The notes under the pieces are model-generated. The model had not been told where the DNA came from. It ran no database searches and worked only from the letters and a program-made list of their open reading frames with translations. A stretch of DNA of 29,935 nucleotides from positions 1 through 29,935 of the forward strand of contig CAMYNC010000110.1 of assembly GCA_947259685.1 (NCBI GenBank), read 5' to 3'. Every line of letters starts with the position of its first letter. Position 1 is the first letter of the stretch. Positions 16,128-25,763 of this stretch are shown here, one piece after another. A program made the position numbers and the translations under genes. This DNA is from an uncultured Desulfuromonadales bacterium (lineage in GTDB: Bacteria > Desulfobacterota > Desulfuromonadia > Desulfuromonadales > Geopsychrobacteraceae).

Positions 16128-17033
16128 TTATCCGTCTATGCCTTCACGTTTGAGCTGCTTGCGCAGCACTTCGATCTGTACATCCAGGTCAAAGGCATCA
16201 TGTTCGGCAAAACTGGTCAACTGCTGATCGAAGACCTTTTCAATATCGATCAAGACACTGCGGAATTTCTGCTCCAGCTCCTGCTCGCCAGGCAGCCGAT
16301 GGGTCTTCGCGTAGCGACTGGCGACCCGTTCGGCCCCTTCCAGGTGCACATTGAGAAATTTGCGCGCCTTGAAGCGCTCCTCAGGGCGGGCGACAACCTG
16401 ATCGAGAATTGCCCGGCCCTGCCCGGCGATCCGTTTCAGACGCTCTTCCAACTCCAGGTTGCCGATCCGGTAAGCGGCCTTTTCGATCGACAATACCCGC
16501 AACTCAGCCTGGGCCAGGGACTTTTGCAGAGCCTTATCCAAAGCACCGAAGTCAGGCCGGGCAAAGCCTAACCTCGGGCGTGGCAAGCGATAGGCCATAT
16601 GGTAGCCGGCCAGGGTCAGCAGACTGAAAGCGCTGGACACCCAAGCATCTTGACCGACCGCAGCGCTGGCGGCAACCAAGGTTCCGCCGGCCAGGCAGAA
16701 AGCGGCCAGGTATTTGTAGGGCAGGCCCCAGGAGCGGGTAAATCTGCGCTGCGCCGTGACCAACTCCTCCAGCAGACCCCGGCGGTTGAAAAACGCCCCG
16801 CAGGCGATCAGCCCGAAGGCAACCCCAGTGGCAGCAGCTGCGGAAAACTGTCCCTTGGCCAGGGAAACCATCGTCCCCAAAGCCAGCGGCGAGGCCAGCA
16901 GGTAAAGCCAAAGGCCGCGCAGCCCCAAACGGGATCGCCGCCAGGCAAGATACTGTTCAAGCTCCTCACGGCCCCGCTTCAGCAAGCCTTCCAGACCCGG
17001 GCCCAAACTCTGACTGCTGTGCCTAAAAGGCAT
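16128..17033 (-). CDS. XpaC-like membrane protein, TelA partner
   Basis: This 301-residue protein resembles the XpaC family ('5-bromo-4-chloroindolyl phosphate hydrolysis protein'). The N-terminal half has hydrophobic segments LWLYLLASPLALGTMVSLA, AAAATGVAFGLIACGAFF and YLAAFCLAGGTLVAASAAVG, then SAFSLLTLAGYHMAY. The C-terminal half is helical and charged (LDKALQKSLAQAELRVLSIEK onward). XpaC-like genes commonly precede telA, and together they may form an envelope-stress module. No good ribosome site precedes its ATG. Its start overlaps the end of a possible 27-codon frame at 17023-17106, so it may depend on translational coupling. Confidence 0.82.
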   Translation of the reverse strand: MPFRHSSQSLGPGLEGLLKRGREELEQYLAWRRSRLGLRGLWLYLLASPLALGTMVSLAKGQFSAAAATGVAFGLIACGAFFNRRGLLEELVTAQRRFTRSWGLPYKYLAAFCLAGGTLVAASAAVGQDAWVSSAFSLLTLAGYHMAYRLPRPRLGFARPDFGALDKALQKSLAQAELRVLSIEKAAYRIGNLELEERLKRIAGQGRAILDQVVARPEERFKARKFLNVHLEGAERVASRYAKTHRLPGEQELEQKFRSVLIDIEKVFDQQLTSFAEHDAFDLDVQIEVLRKQLKREGIDG

Positions 17034-17106
17034 GGATAAATGCCTGGCAGGAGACCAGGCCGATGCTGGCGATTAATACAAACCAGCCGAGAATTCTGAC
17101 TAACAT
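17023..17106 (-). CDS. possible small membrane peptide or lipoprotein, 27 aa
   Basis: The frame reads MLVRILGWFVLIASIGLVSC then QAFIHAF. It is one hydrophobic helix with a lipobox-like LVSC. It overlaps the xpaC start by 11 bases and has a weak AGGGAC four to five bases before the ATG. It may be a genuine small protein of the XpaC/TelA module or only a leader giving translational coupling. Evidence is limited to hydrophobicity, overlap and position. Confidence 0.35.
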   Translation of the reverse strand: MLVRILGWFVLIASIGLVSCQAFIHAF

Positions 17107-17607
17107 TGTCCCTGTCGACTCCTTTATCCCGACCCCACCCCTGCAACCAGATTTACCGAAGGGGCTGGCATGTTTAAACCAGGGAGCACCAATCGACTTT
17201 ACTGAAGCTGCCCAAATTATTCAAAGGTGATGTTAAGAATTAAATAGTTCCGACTGTGAAATACCTATTTTTACAGTAGGACATTATAACACAGCTGAAG
17301 CGATCATGCCGCGAGGCTTTGGCGGCTGAAATAAGCTCTGGGGGGAGATAAAAGACTCTGTGAGTCAATTTTGTTGATCTGGAAATTTTACCCTATTAAA
17401 AGGCGCTCAAAACAAGCGAACCCATCCTAACAAAATCGTTGAGGCATATTTGGTCGTTCCCACCCTTCCCCCTGAAAGTGAGGTCATTTTCTGATGACCC
17501 TTGTTTTTGGCTTGGCAGTTTGGTTTTGTTGCTGGGTGGAGGTTGGCATGAGTGCAGAAATAGTTCAATTGAAATACCTGCAAGTCCTCAAGGCGGTTCT
17601 GTCGCTT
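17107..17607. other. intergenic region with no supported gene
   Basis: About 500 bases with mixed composition and many stops. The only noteworthy frame is ATG at 17548 (plus strand), with GGAGG at 17538-17542. It runs for 24 codons (MSAEIVQLKYLQVLKAVLSL...) and its stop codon is supplied by the palindromic repeat that follows. It could be the beginning of a gene cut off by the repeat insertion; I do not recognise it. Confidence 0.4.
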
Positions 17608-17887
17608 GACTTCAAAACCTGAATCAGTGAGGGCAAGGCGGATGAAGAGTGCAAGTGCTTGGATTGAATAAGCGTTTCAAAAATCTGAGCTGCACCCATA
17701 GGTTCAGCGGCGATTTTTGAGGCGGTTAGGCAATTCAATGACTTGCGCTATTCGCCGTCGGGAACCTCACTGATTCAGGTAATCTGAGCTGCACCCATAG
17801 GTTCAGCGGCGATTTTTGAGGCGGTTAGGCAATTCAATGACTTGCGCTATTCGCCGTCGGGAACCTCACTGATTCAGGTTCAAAGTC
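17608..17887. repeat. long palindromic repeat (copy 2) with exact 99-bp internal tandem duplication
   Basis: The outer ends GACTTCAAAACCTGAATCAG and CTGATTCAGGTTCAAAGTC are inverted repeats of about 25 bases including AGTGAGG/CCTCACT. The interior matches copy 1 at 5961-6139 (GATGAAGAGTGCAAGTGCTT, then GAGCTGCACCCATAGGTTCAGCG and the GATTTTTG arm). The right part, 17682-17780, is repeated without a single difference at 17781-17879. The duplication must be recent. The element looks like a MITE or extended REP; it encodes no protein. Confidence 0.9.
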
Positions 17888-17928
17888 AGCAGAAGATTTT
17901 TGAGGAACTGAAGTAAGTAAACGGGTCG

Positions 17929-18921
17929 AGTCTTTTCGATATACTCCAATCCATCGAAAATTTACGCGAAAAGCGGTTCCATCGGGGCTACTCCTGCCCA
18001 CACTGTTCCAGCGATCAGATTGTTCGGCATGGTACCTACAGACAGCGCCAGCGTTATTCTGTACAAATCCTGCCGCAAAAAATTCTGCGACCTGACAAAC
18101 ACACCTTTTCACGGCACTCCCCATCCTGACAAATGGCTCAAGCTCATGGAGTACATGGATCAAAGGTTACTCGCTGAGAAAGTTCGCGGTAAAGCTCAAG
18201 ATCTCCCAACCAATGTCTTTTACCTGGCGGCACAAGATGCTGTCTGCTCTGAAGCGCTTACAGTTGAGCGAATGTGAGGAGCTGCTTGAGATTGATGAAA
18301 CTTATTTCCTGTACTCCGAGAAGGGCAACAAAAACATCAAGGGTCGCAAGCCTCGGAAACGCGGTGGATCGTCTCCGTACAGGGGAATCAGCCGTGAACA
18401 GGTCTGCGTTGTTGTCGCCCGCGACCGCACCAAAAACACGCTCGCGACGGTAGCTTGCATGGGGCCGATCAACAAGCTCAAGGCAGGAGTGCTACTGACG
18501 CCCTATGTCGGCAAGGTCTCCATGGTGCGCAGCGATGCCAACGGAACCTGGCGAGCTTTCGCAGATGAACGGGGGATCGAGCACAAGGAACTCAACCTGA
18601 AGCAGAAGCGCCGGGTTATTCAGAAGATCTATCACATCCAGAACGTCAACTCGTTCCACAGATCGCCTGAAAAAGTGGATCGACCGCTTCAAGGGCGTTG
18701 CGACAAAATATCTGGACAACTACCTGACCTGGCTCCGCTTTCTGGATCTTTACTCAAAGCAGAGCATGTCCGACAAGAAACTGGGACTGCTCTTTACCGC
18801 TTGCCTGCCGGTTTCTCCCGAGCGGCGGATATTCGCAAGACAACCTTGGTGCTTCCGTAACGATATTGGCTGCATTGGGGGCGTGATTTTGGCAGTGATA
18901 TGTGCAAGGGAAGAATTCTGA
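17929..18921 (+). pseudogene. IS1595-family transposase, degraded by at least three frameshifts
   Basis: The transposase can be read only by changing frame. Part 1 (about 17929-18055) has the zinc ribbon half GYSCPHCSSDQIVRHGTYRQRQRY. Part 2 (about 18056-18160) continues KSCRKKFCDLTNTPFHGTPHP. Part 3 (about 18165-18660) has GYSLRKFAVKLKISQPMSFTWRHK and the catalytic region IDETYFLYSEKGN with GRKPRKRGG. It then runs through a second Asp (VRSDANGTWRAF) to IYHIQNVNSFH. Part 4 (about 18663-18921) gives RLKKWIDRFKGVATKYL to the end. One zinc-ribbon Cys is replaced by Tyr. The breaks are single-base shifts at unrelated places, so this is decay and not programmed frameshifting. It starts directly after the palindromic repeat. 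Confidence 0.88.
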
Positions 18922-18995
18922 AAGGATTTCAACCCTCCGGGCAAACTACATATTATGCCCGAATGCGGCCACCCAATTATGGCGTGAAACCCACC

Positions 18996-19066
18996 TGTTT
19001 AACCACGCAAAAAGCCCACGAATACCTTTTCGTTGGCTTTCTTAGAATAGGGTATTAATCAAACAC
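18996..19066 (-). terminator. hairpin terminator within a dispersed repeat (copy X1)
   Basis: On the minus strand GAAAGCCAACGAA and TTCGTGGGCTTTTT form a long stem ending in a T-run (19011-19040). It stands downstream of the HD-GYP gene and probably ends its transcript. The surrounding 70 bases match 27419-27491 in outline: CGCAAAAA, a palindrome of different sequence, then GAATAGGGTATTAATC. The palindrome arms differ between copies but keep their pairing. Confidence 0.65.
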
Positions 19067-19068
19067 GT

Positions 19069-19147
19069 TTTACTGGAAGTGGCGATATTCAAGACGAATC
19101 GATCAGGCCGGCCTCCGAACCTATATATTAGATATGGAGCAACTTCC
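19069..19147. repeat. dispersed repeat X2, paired with 28907-28985
   Basis: Shared blocks in the same order are TTTA-TGGAAGTGGC, CAAGAC, a CAGGC region, a TATATT/CATATTTC region and ATATGGAGCAACTT. It follows X1 directly here, whereas the two related units are 1.4 kb apart near the right end. The rest of 18922-19256 holds no gene I can support. Confidence 0.6.
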
Positions 19148-19256
19148 GGAACATCTCGATCAGGTCAATGATTCAGACCGTTGCCTGCTGACTGGTCAGG
19201 CCAGTGGAATTAAGATCTTCCCATTATCTTGTGGACTCAAGGTATAGCTCTCTTTT

Positions 19257-20435
19257 TTATGATTTGTTCGCTGCCTTTTCCAGATCGGCATCGGAATCCA
19301 GGTAGCGGACGGCAATCGACTTACACTCGCCTGCGACGTCCAGAAAGGCATCAACAATATCGGGGTCGAAGTGACTCCCCTTGCCCTCGACAATGATTCC
19401 AAGGGCCACTTCATGAGACATCCCTTCCTTGTAGACCCGGCGACTGATCAGAGCATCGTAAACATCGGCCACCGCCATGATCCTGGCAGAGACAGGAATG
19501 TCATCGCCTGACAACCCTTCTGGATAGCCGCTGCCATCCCATTTTTCCTGATGGGCATAGGCGATCTCCTTGGCTACAATCAAAAATGGCAGCTCCAGAT
19601 CCAGGGATTGTTCTGCGGAGATAATGGCATCACGCCCAAGCTGGGGATGATATTTCATGATTTCAAACTCGGCCGGTTCAAAACGTCCCGGCTTGAGTAG
19701 GATTCGGTCCGGTATCCCGACCTTGCCGATATCATGCAGCGGCGCAGATTTAAATAGTAAGTCAATCGTCTTGTCGTTATCCAGATCTGCCCTGAAGCGG
19801 GGGAGGTGTCGGAGTTTCTCTGCCAGCAGCTTCACGTACCACTGGGTACGGCGGATATGGTTGCCGGTCTCATTGTCACGGGTCTCAGCCAGGGAGGCCA
19901 TTGCATGGATAGTGACATCCTGCACCGCAGCCACCTCGCGAGTGCGCTTCCGCACTTCCTCCTCCAGATACTTGTTCTGGCCCTTCAGGAAATCACGGGC
20001 GGTCTTCAAATCAAGGTGGTTGCGCACCCTGGCCAGGACTATCGGCGGGCTGATCGGCTTGGTGATGTAATCGACTGCGCCCAGTTCAAATCCGTGAGCT
20101 TCATCATCAACCTCAGACTTGGCGGTCAGAAAGATCACCGGGATATCCCGCGTTTTTCCATCAGCTTTCAAGCGGGTACAGACCTCGTAGCCATCCATCT
20201 CCGGCATCATGATATCTAGCAGTATCAAATCAGGAGGGGAGTCTGAACCGGCTATCTTCAGTGCTTTTTCACCATTATTCGCGATCTTCACCTTGTAAAG
20301 ATCTGTCAGAAGGTTACTCAAAAGGGTGATGTTGGTCGGGATATCGTCGACGACCAGAATAGTGGCCTGCCTTGCAAAGATATTCTTGATCAGGTCACCG
20401 GAATCCGGACTATTTTGGTTGTCGTGTTGACTCAT
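19257..20435 (-). CDS. response regulator with HD-GYP domain, probable cyclic-di-GMP phosphodiesterase
   Basis: The 392-residue protein has a receiver at about 25-145: the acidic pair Asp30/Asp31 in ILVVDDIPTN, the phosphoacceptor Asp74 in LLDIMMPEMDG, and the Lys in DYITKPIS. A short coiled linker (KYLEEEVRKRTREVAAVQ) follows. The HD-GYP domain at about 175-375 has HDIGKVGIPD (234-243) and HQEKWDGSGYPEGL (295-308), the complete HD and GYP signatures. Intact HD-GYP proteins hydrolyse cyclic-di-GMP. The start ATG has AGAAGG five bases upstream. It is divergent from the hybrid kinase at 20855. Its receiver is closely similar to that of the protein at 25764, so one kinase may phosphorylate both. 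Confidence 0.95.
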   Translation of the reverse strand: MSQHDNQNSPDSGDLIKNIFARQATILVVDDIPTNITLLSNLLTDLYKVKIANNGEKALKIAGSDSPPDLILLDIMMPEMDGYEVCTRLKADGKTRDIPVIFLTAKSEVDDEAHGFELGAVDYITKPISPPIVLARVRNHLDLKTARDFLKGQNKYLEEEVRKRTREVAAVQDVTIHAMASLAETRDNETGNHIRRTQWYVKLLAEKLRHLPRFRADLDNDKTIDLLFKSAPLHDIGKVGIPDRILLKPGRFEPAEFEIMKYHPQLGRDAIISAEQSLDLELPFLIVAKEIAYAHQEKWDGSGYPEGLSGDDIPVSARIMAVADVYDALISRRVYKEGMSHEVALGIIVEGKGSHFDPDIVDAFLDVAGECKSIAVRYLDSDADLEKAANKS

Positions 20436-20529
20436 GGCGTACCTTCTATTTTAAAAGTTTGGTGTCGAGGACAGAAATATCATTGCATTCCTCCTGAAGT
20501 CATTTTTTATAACTCAGGAGTGTTCGAGA

Positions 20530-20707
20530 TTCTAGTGGCGATTCACACAAAGAATCTTGGCCCGCTTCCCAACGACGATGCCATGCGCAAACTTCTCTCC
20601 CTAGCCTTAAGAAATATCTCAAAAAATTGAGTATGTCGATCCATAACTGGAGTTCGGCCTTAAACCAGTTTATGCTCATGTTCGAAGACAGGGTACCGAC
20701 GTATTAA
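20530..20707 (+). pseudogene. 3' remnant of an IS256-family (mutator) transposase
   Basis: The reading AIHTKNLGPLPNDDAMRKLLSLALRNISK, then after a one-base shift MSIHNWSSALNQFMLMFEDRVPTY and stop at 20707, matches the conserved C-terminal end of IS256-type transposases (xLPNDxAxxKLLYLAxRNISKKW...NWxxALNQFxxxFxDRVP). Only this tail is present and it is frameshifted near 20627, so it is dead. It occupies the middle of the 419-base gap between the HD-GYP and hybrid kinase genes. The rest of that gap (20436-20529, 20708-20854) shows no gene and no promoter I can name. Confidence 0.8.
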
Positions 20708-20854
20708 CCGAGAAGACATTTCGTCAAAACCCTTACAGCCCCATTCTGGAATTAGTAGTTCAGGGAAAGATTGGGGCGTTTATTTATAAGTGGTGGTTGG
20801 GGTGATGACGGTAATCAGCAATCTTTACTATGGCGCCTCTAGGAGAGTCCTACG

Positions 20855-23800
20855 ATGAACCGAAATAAAGTATCATTTTCAAACTCTCTGGGCGGCCGAA
20901 TGTTCCTCTTTGGCATTTTGCCAATGGGGGTGTTGCTGACAGTCCTCGTCTTGTTGATTTCGATGCGGATGTCCAATCAACTCCACAGCGAAAAAGAGGC
21001 AGAGTTGCAGCTGTTGGCCGAGCGGGTGGCAGCGGAAGTGGAACGTGGTAACACCCGAGCCGTATTGACCGCTCATATGATGGCTGAGGCACAGGTTCAG
21101 GGGTTGTTCGGGGATCGCGAAGCCTCGAGTGAGTTTATGCATCGGGTGCTGGAGCAGTATCCTGAATTTACCGGTGCTTCTATTGGCTACGAACCCAATG
21201 CGGATGGCAGGGATGCTGCCTACGTAGGGACCCCGAAAGCAATAAGTCTCGGTCCCGCATTTGACGGGCAGGGTCGCTTTATCCCCTACTGGTATCGGGA
21301 TAAAAATGATCCGAACCAACTGTCTCTGGAGCCGCTGGTCGACATGGAGACCAGCATGTATTACCAGGGCACCAAGGCGTTGTTCGAAAAGGAGGGGCAT
21401 CCGGTAGCACTGGTTACCAAGCCGTATGTTTACGAAGGAAAGATGCTCGTCGAGCATATGTATCCGATCGTTATCAATGGAAGGTTTCAAGGGGTCGTAG
21501 GCATTGATCGCGCCCTTGACGACATTGCTTCATTTCTCGACCTGATCAAGGGAAACCGCAAAATTGATCTCTTTCTCATCAACCGTAGCGGGACCTTTGT
21601 CGCATCCACTGAAAAAAAAACTGGCATGGTATCGGGAGGGCTTGAAAAGCTACGGACACTGCCGGTTGCAGATACCCCCTACAGCGAGCTGTTCGGCAAA
21701 ATGCTTGCTCAGCGACAGGCTTCCCAACTGGAGAACTCCGATGATCCTGTCCTTGGGGAGCCTTGCTACTATGCGGGTGCGCATGTGCCGACTGGAGATT
21801 GGCTGGTTATTGCGCGGGGGCCGGAATCGGACATGCTGGCTCTGATTCACTCTCAAACCCAGCGAGTGATGGTCAGCATATTGGGGGTGCTGGCTGTTGT
21901 CGCTCTGCTTTCTCGGTGGATTACCCGCAGAACAGCTGCGCGGATTCAAAGTGCGGTAGAGGCCGCGGATCAGTTGGCGGCCGGAAACCTGAGCGAAGAG
22001 TTACGGCTGGAAGGCGGATCGCACGACGAGGTCGGACTGCTTGGTGACAGCTTCAATCAGTTGATCTCCACCTATCGTAAGATTTCGGACGTTTGTCAGG
22101 CGATCGCCAGTGGCGATTTCAGCAAACGGGTGGAAAAGCGCTCTGCGAAAGACGAACTGGCGGATGCCATCAATCACATGGCTGACGCACGTCAGAAGGC
22201 TGAGGCAGAACTCTCCAAAGAGGAGCAGCGTAGTCGCTTGATTCTGGAGTCTGTCGGGGATGGAATCTTCGGGGTCGATGCCAAGGGCGAGGTTACGTTT
22301 ATCAATCCTGCCGCTGCCAGAATGCTCGGCTACGCGCAGGATGAACTGCTGAAATCCAACGTGCATGCGGCGATTCATCATTCCCGACCCGATGGCTCAG
22401 AGTATGACGAGAAAGAGTGCCCGATGCATGTTGCCTTCACCGCGGGGAAGGCCGACCGGATAGACGATGAAGTGCTGTGGCGTAAGGATGGGAGTTCATT
22501 TCCGGTGGAGTATTCGGCGACACCGGTTAGGGATGATGAGAATCAGCTTGTCGGCGCGGTCGTGGTCCTTACCGACATCACCGAGCGGCGACGGGCTGAG
22601 GAGGAAATCAAACGAACCAATTTCCTTTCCGACCTCGCCCTTGAACTCACCGGCAGTGGCTACTGGCATATCGATTACAGTGATCCCGACTATTACTACC
22701 AGTCAGAACGCGCCGCCAAGATACTCGGCGACCCGCCCAAGCTGGACGGCCGTTATCACCTGCAGGATGAATGGTTTGCGCGGTTGGTTGAAGCGAATCC
22801 GGAGACGGCCAAGGCCACCGAAGAACGCTATCTCGGTGCCATCGAGGGGCGTTATCCCCACTACGAATCCATTTATGCCTACAAACGTCCGGTGGATGGG
22901 GAAATCGTCTGGGTCCACGCCATGGGCAAGGTCGTGCGCGATGGGGATGGGAACACCCAGTTCATGTATGGGGCCTATCAGGATATCACGGAGGCGCGCG
23001 AGTCTGAAGACGAGCTCAAGGCAAGCGAAGAACGGTTCCGTTCGCTTACAAACAACGTTCATGGCGTCATCTACCGCTGCCTCCTCGATGAGCATTGGAC
23101 GATGGCTGTTCTAAACCCGGAGGTTGAAGAACTCACCGGCTACCCTGCGTCTGATTTTCTCGGCAATTCCCCCGTTCGCACCTTCGCCAGCGTCATTCAT
23201 CCCGATGACACCGCACACGCCGCCAAAGAGATCAACGAACGCGTTACCTCCCGGCAGCCTTACTCCATCGAATACCGCGTCCAGAACCGCGACGGCGCAT
23301 ACCGTGACGTTTGGGCCCGCGGAAAGGCCGTCTACGACGATCAGGGCAATGCCAAGTATCTCGATGGCTTCATCGTCGATATTACTGAGCGCCGGGAACT
23401 GGAACGCCAACTCGAGACTGCGAAAGTCGCCGCTGAGGACGCCGCTCAGGCCAAATCGGATTTTCTCGCCAACATGAGCCATGAGATCCGTACGCCGATG
23501 AACGCCATTATCGGCATGTCGCATTTGGCCTTGCAAACCGAGCTGACACCCAAGCAGCGTGACTATCTTAAAAAAATCGATCGGTCCTCTCACTCCCTAC
23601 TCGGGATCATCAACGATATTCTCGATTTTTCCAAAATTGAGGCCGGCAAACTGACGATGGAGCAGATCGAATTCGACCTTGATGAGGTTTTCCAGAACCT
23701 GAGCAATATCGTCGGCATGAAGGCCCACGAGAAAGGCCTTGAAATCCTGTTCCAGATCGATCCCGAAATACCGCAGCAGTTGATCGGTGATCCGTTGCGC

Positions 23801-25657
23801 ATTCAACAGGTATTACTCAATCTCTGTTCGAATGCCGTGAAGTTTACCGAGAGCGGAGAAATCATCATATCGGTGGACACTCTGCGTAGCGATGCCGACG
23901 AGATTGAACTGGCGTTCGCCGTGAGCGACACTGGTATCGGGCTGACCCCCGAACAGCAAGCTAAACTGTTCACGCCCTTTACTCAGGCGGACACATCGAC
24001 CACCAGAAAGTTCGGCGGCACTGGCCTCGGGCTCTCAATTTGCCTTCATTTGGTCGAATTGATGGGCGGGCGAATCTCGGTGGAAAGCGAACCGGACAAC
24101 GGAAGCGTTTTCCGGTTCACCGCGTGCTTCGGCCGATCGCAACGCGTTGTCTCCAAACAGAAACGGCTGCCATCGAAACACCTGCGAGGAATGCACGTGC
24201 TGGTCATCGATGATAACGCCAGTTCCCGCGATATCTTCCGTCAAATGCTCGAATCGATGTCATTCGGCGTCAGTTTGGCCGCCTCCGCCCGAGAGGGAAT
24301 TTCAGAGTTAAAGCAGGCGCAAGGGAAAGATCCCATTGAACTCATTTTGATGGATTGGCGGATGCCGGAAATCGACGGTCTAAAAGCGGTGCACATGATT
24401 CGTAACTCTGCGGATATCAATCCGCAACCCAAGATCATCATGGTCACCGCCTACGGCAACGAGAGCATCGCGGCTCAGGCCGAAGAATCCGGGACGCTGG
24501 GCGTCCTGATCAAACCGATCTGCAGCTCCCTGCTCTTTGACAGTATCGCGCAGGCTTTCAGTGATGAGCCCGTGGAGAATCGCTCCATCGACAGTCGGCC
24601 GAGCGAGGAGAACCTCGCAGGGCTACATGTTCTCCTCGTCGAGGACAATGAGATCAACCAGGAAGTCGCCGGAGGATTGTTGCGTACAGCAGGTATCGAA
24701 TTTACGCTGGCAGAGAACGGGCGCGAGGCTGTTGAGCTGGCGCTCAGCAGAAAATTTGATGGCGTTCTTATGGATATCCAGATGCCCGAACTCGACGGCT
24801 ATGAGGCCACCCTAGAGATCCGCAAGCAGTTGAGTTCGGAGGAGCTACCAATCGTTGCCATGACGGCGAATGCAATGGTGGGGGATCGCGAGAAAGCCCT
24901 CTCCACGGGGATGAATGATCATGTGCCAAAACCGATCGATCCTGATCAGCTCTACAACGTCATGCGGTTTTGGTTCCACAAAGCGGTTTCCGGGTCCGGC
25001 TTGGGAGGTCCCGAGGTAACAACGGCACAGGAGGATGCGGCAGAAATTGATCTACCCGAGAAGCTCGACGGCATTGATATTGCCTCTGGGCTCGGGCGCG
25101 TGGTTGGCAATAGAGCCCTCTATCGAAAAATTCTGCTTAAGTTCCGGGATAGCAAGATGAAAGCAGCGGAAGACATCCGCAACGCCCTCATTGCGGATGA
25201 CCGCGAGCTTGCGCAGCGGATCGCTCACACGATCAAAGGGGTTGCAGGGAGCCTTGGCGCCAACGACCTGCAAGCGGCAGCGACTGCCGTCGATGCGTCA
25301 TTAATGGGCAATGACATTGCCTCGGCAGAAAGTCATCTGCTGGTGTTTGAAAAAGAGCTGGCACGAATCACTACGGCGCTCGAAGGTCTTAAAACTGAGG
25401 GGGAAAATGCGACCGGGCCTGGGAACGTCGTAAGCCCGGTTGATCCGGCCGAGCTTCGTGCGGATCTCGCTTGTTTGATCGAACTGCTTCGCAACGATGA
25501 TTTCGATGCACAGAAAAAACTGGATGAGCTGATGCCGACCGTTCGCGGCTCAGAGTTTGAGGCTGCGTTCTCCCGGATGGCGCAATGCCTCGATCGCTAT
25601 GAATTCGAGGACGCCCTTGCTGAGGCCGAAAAAATCAAAAAACAACTCGATCGGTAA
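20855..25657 (+). CDS. hybrid sensor histidine kinase: Cache-HAMP-PAS3-HisKA-HATPase-REC2-HPt
   Basis: This 1600-residue membrane kinase contains a whole phosphorelay. A TM helix at 13-33 and a second near 338-355 bracket a periplasmic double-Cache-like sensor. Next come HAMP (about 355-410), PAS domains near 461-580, 590-715 and 727-850, and the HisKA box [16 protein letters not shown] with His876. HATPase_c follows with [15 protein letters not shown] and GGTGLGLSI. Receiver 1 has Asp1167 in LMDWRMPE, receiver 2 has Asp1307 in [11 protein letters not shown], and an HPt domain has His1458 in [18 protein letters not shown] precedes the ATG. The downstream receiver-AlbA_2 gene is 106 bases away on the same strand, and the HD-GYP regulator is divergent. 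Both are plausible targets. The ligand is unknown. Confidence 0.95.
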   Translation: MNRNKVSFSNSLGGRMFLFGILPMGVLLTVLVLLISMRMSNQLHSEKEAELQLLAERVAAEVERGNTRAVLTAHMMAEAQVQGLFGDREASSEFMHRVLEQYPEFTGASIGYEPNADGRDAAYVGTPKAISLGPAFDGQGRFIPYWYRDKNDPNQLSLEPLVDMETSMYYQGTKALFEKEGHPVALVTKPYVYEGKMLVEHMYPIVINGRFQGVVGIDRALDDIASFLDLIKGNRKIDLFLINRSGTFVASTEKKTGMVSGGLEKLRTLPVADTPYSELFGKMLAQRQASQLENSDDPVLGEPCYYAGAHVPTGDWLVIARGPESDMLALIHSQTQRVMVSILGVLAVVALLSRWITRRTAARIQSAVEAADQLAAGNLSEELRLEGGSHDEVGLLGDSFNQLISTYRKISDVCQAIASGDFSKRVEKRSAKDELADAINHMADARQKAEAELSKEEQRSRLILESVGDGIFGVDAKGEVTFINPAAARMLGYAQDELLKSNVHAAIHHSRPDGSEYDEKECPMHVAFTAGKADRIDDEVLWRKDGSSFPVEYSATPVRDDENQLVGAVVVLTDITERRRAEEEIKRTNFLSDLALELTGSGYWHIDYSDPDYYYQSERAAKILGDPPKLDGRYHLQDEWFARLVEANPETAKATEERYLGAIEGRYPHYESIYAYKRPVDGEIVWVHAMGKVVRDGDGNTQFMYGAYQDITEARESEDELKASEERFRSLTNNVHGVIYRCLLDEHWTMAVLNPEVEELTGYPASDFLGNSPVRTFASVIHPDDTAHAAKEINERVTSRQPYSIEYRVQNRDGAYRDVWARGKAVYDDQGNAKYLDGFIVDITERRELERQLETAKVAAEDAAQAKSDFLANMSHEIRTPMNAIIGMSHLALQTELTPKQRDYLKKIDRSSHSLLGIINDILDFSKIEAGKLTMEQIEFDLDEVFQNLSNIVGMKAHEKGLEILFQIDPEIPQQLIGDPLRIQQVLLNLCSNAVKFTESGEIIISVDTLRSDADEIELAFAVSDTGIGLTPEQQAKLFTPFTQADTSTTRKFGGTGLGLSICLHLVELMGGRISVESEPDNGSVFRFTACFGRSQRVVSKQKRLPSKHLRGMHVLVIDDNASSRDIFRQMLESMSFGVSLAASAREGISELKQAQGKDPIELILMDWRMPEIDGLKAVHMIRNSADINPQPKIIMVTAYGNESIAAQAEESGTLGVLIKPICSSLLFDSIAQAFSDEPVENRSIDSRPSEENLAGLHVLLVEDNEINQEVAGGLLRTAGIEFTLAENGREAVELALSRKFDGVLMDIQMPELDGYEATLEIRKQLSSEELPIVAMTANAMVGDREKALSTGMNDHVPKPIDPDQLYNVMRFWFHKAVSGSGLGGPEVTTAQEDAAEIDLPEKLDGIDIASGLGRVVGNRALYRKILLKFRDSKMKAAEDIRNALIADDRELAQRIAHTIKGVAGSLGANDLQAAATAVDASLMGNDIASAESHLLVFEKELARITTALEGLKTEGENATGPGNVVSPVDPAELRADLACLIELLRNDDFDAQKKLDELMPTVRGSEFEAAFSRMAQCLDRYEFEDALAEAEKIKKQLDR

Positions 25658-25763
25658 CGCTGGTGTGGAGACGCTGAGTGAAGGTTTTGAGAGCTGATCT
25701 TTTTCACTGCCCGCTGCAACCAATTTCTTGCATTTGTAAAATGTTTTTGCGATTCTGGCGCCC

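Noticed and set aside
17929..18921. Programmed frameshifting of the IS1595-type transposase
   Set aside because: There are at least three shifts, none at a slippery heptamer with a following structure, and a zinc-ribbon Cys is also lost. This is decay.
18996..19066. Integron attC site
   Set aside because: GTTTAAC at the left resembles a core site, but the matching GTTRRRY partner is absent and the other copy lacks even the first core.
20415..20630. A 71-residue gene on the plus strand before the hybrid kinase
   Set aside because: Its N-terminal part is antisense to the HD-GYP start, and its C-terminal part is the IS256 transposase tail. It is a chance frame over a remnant.
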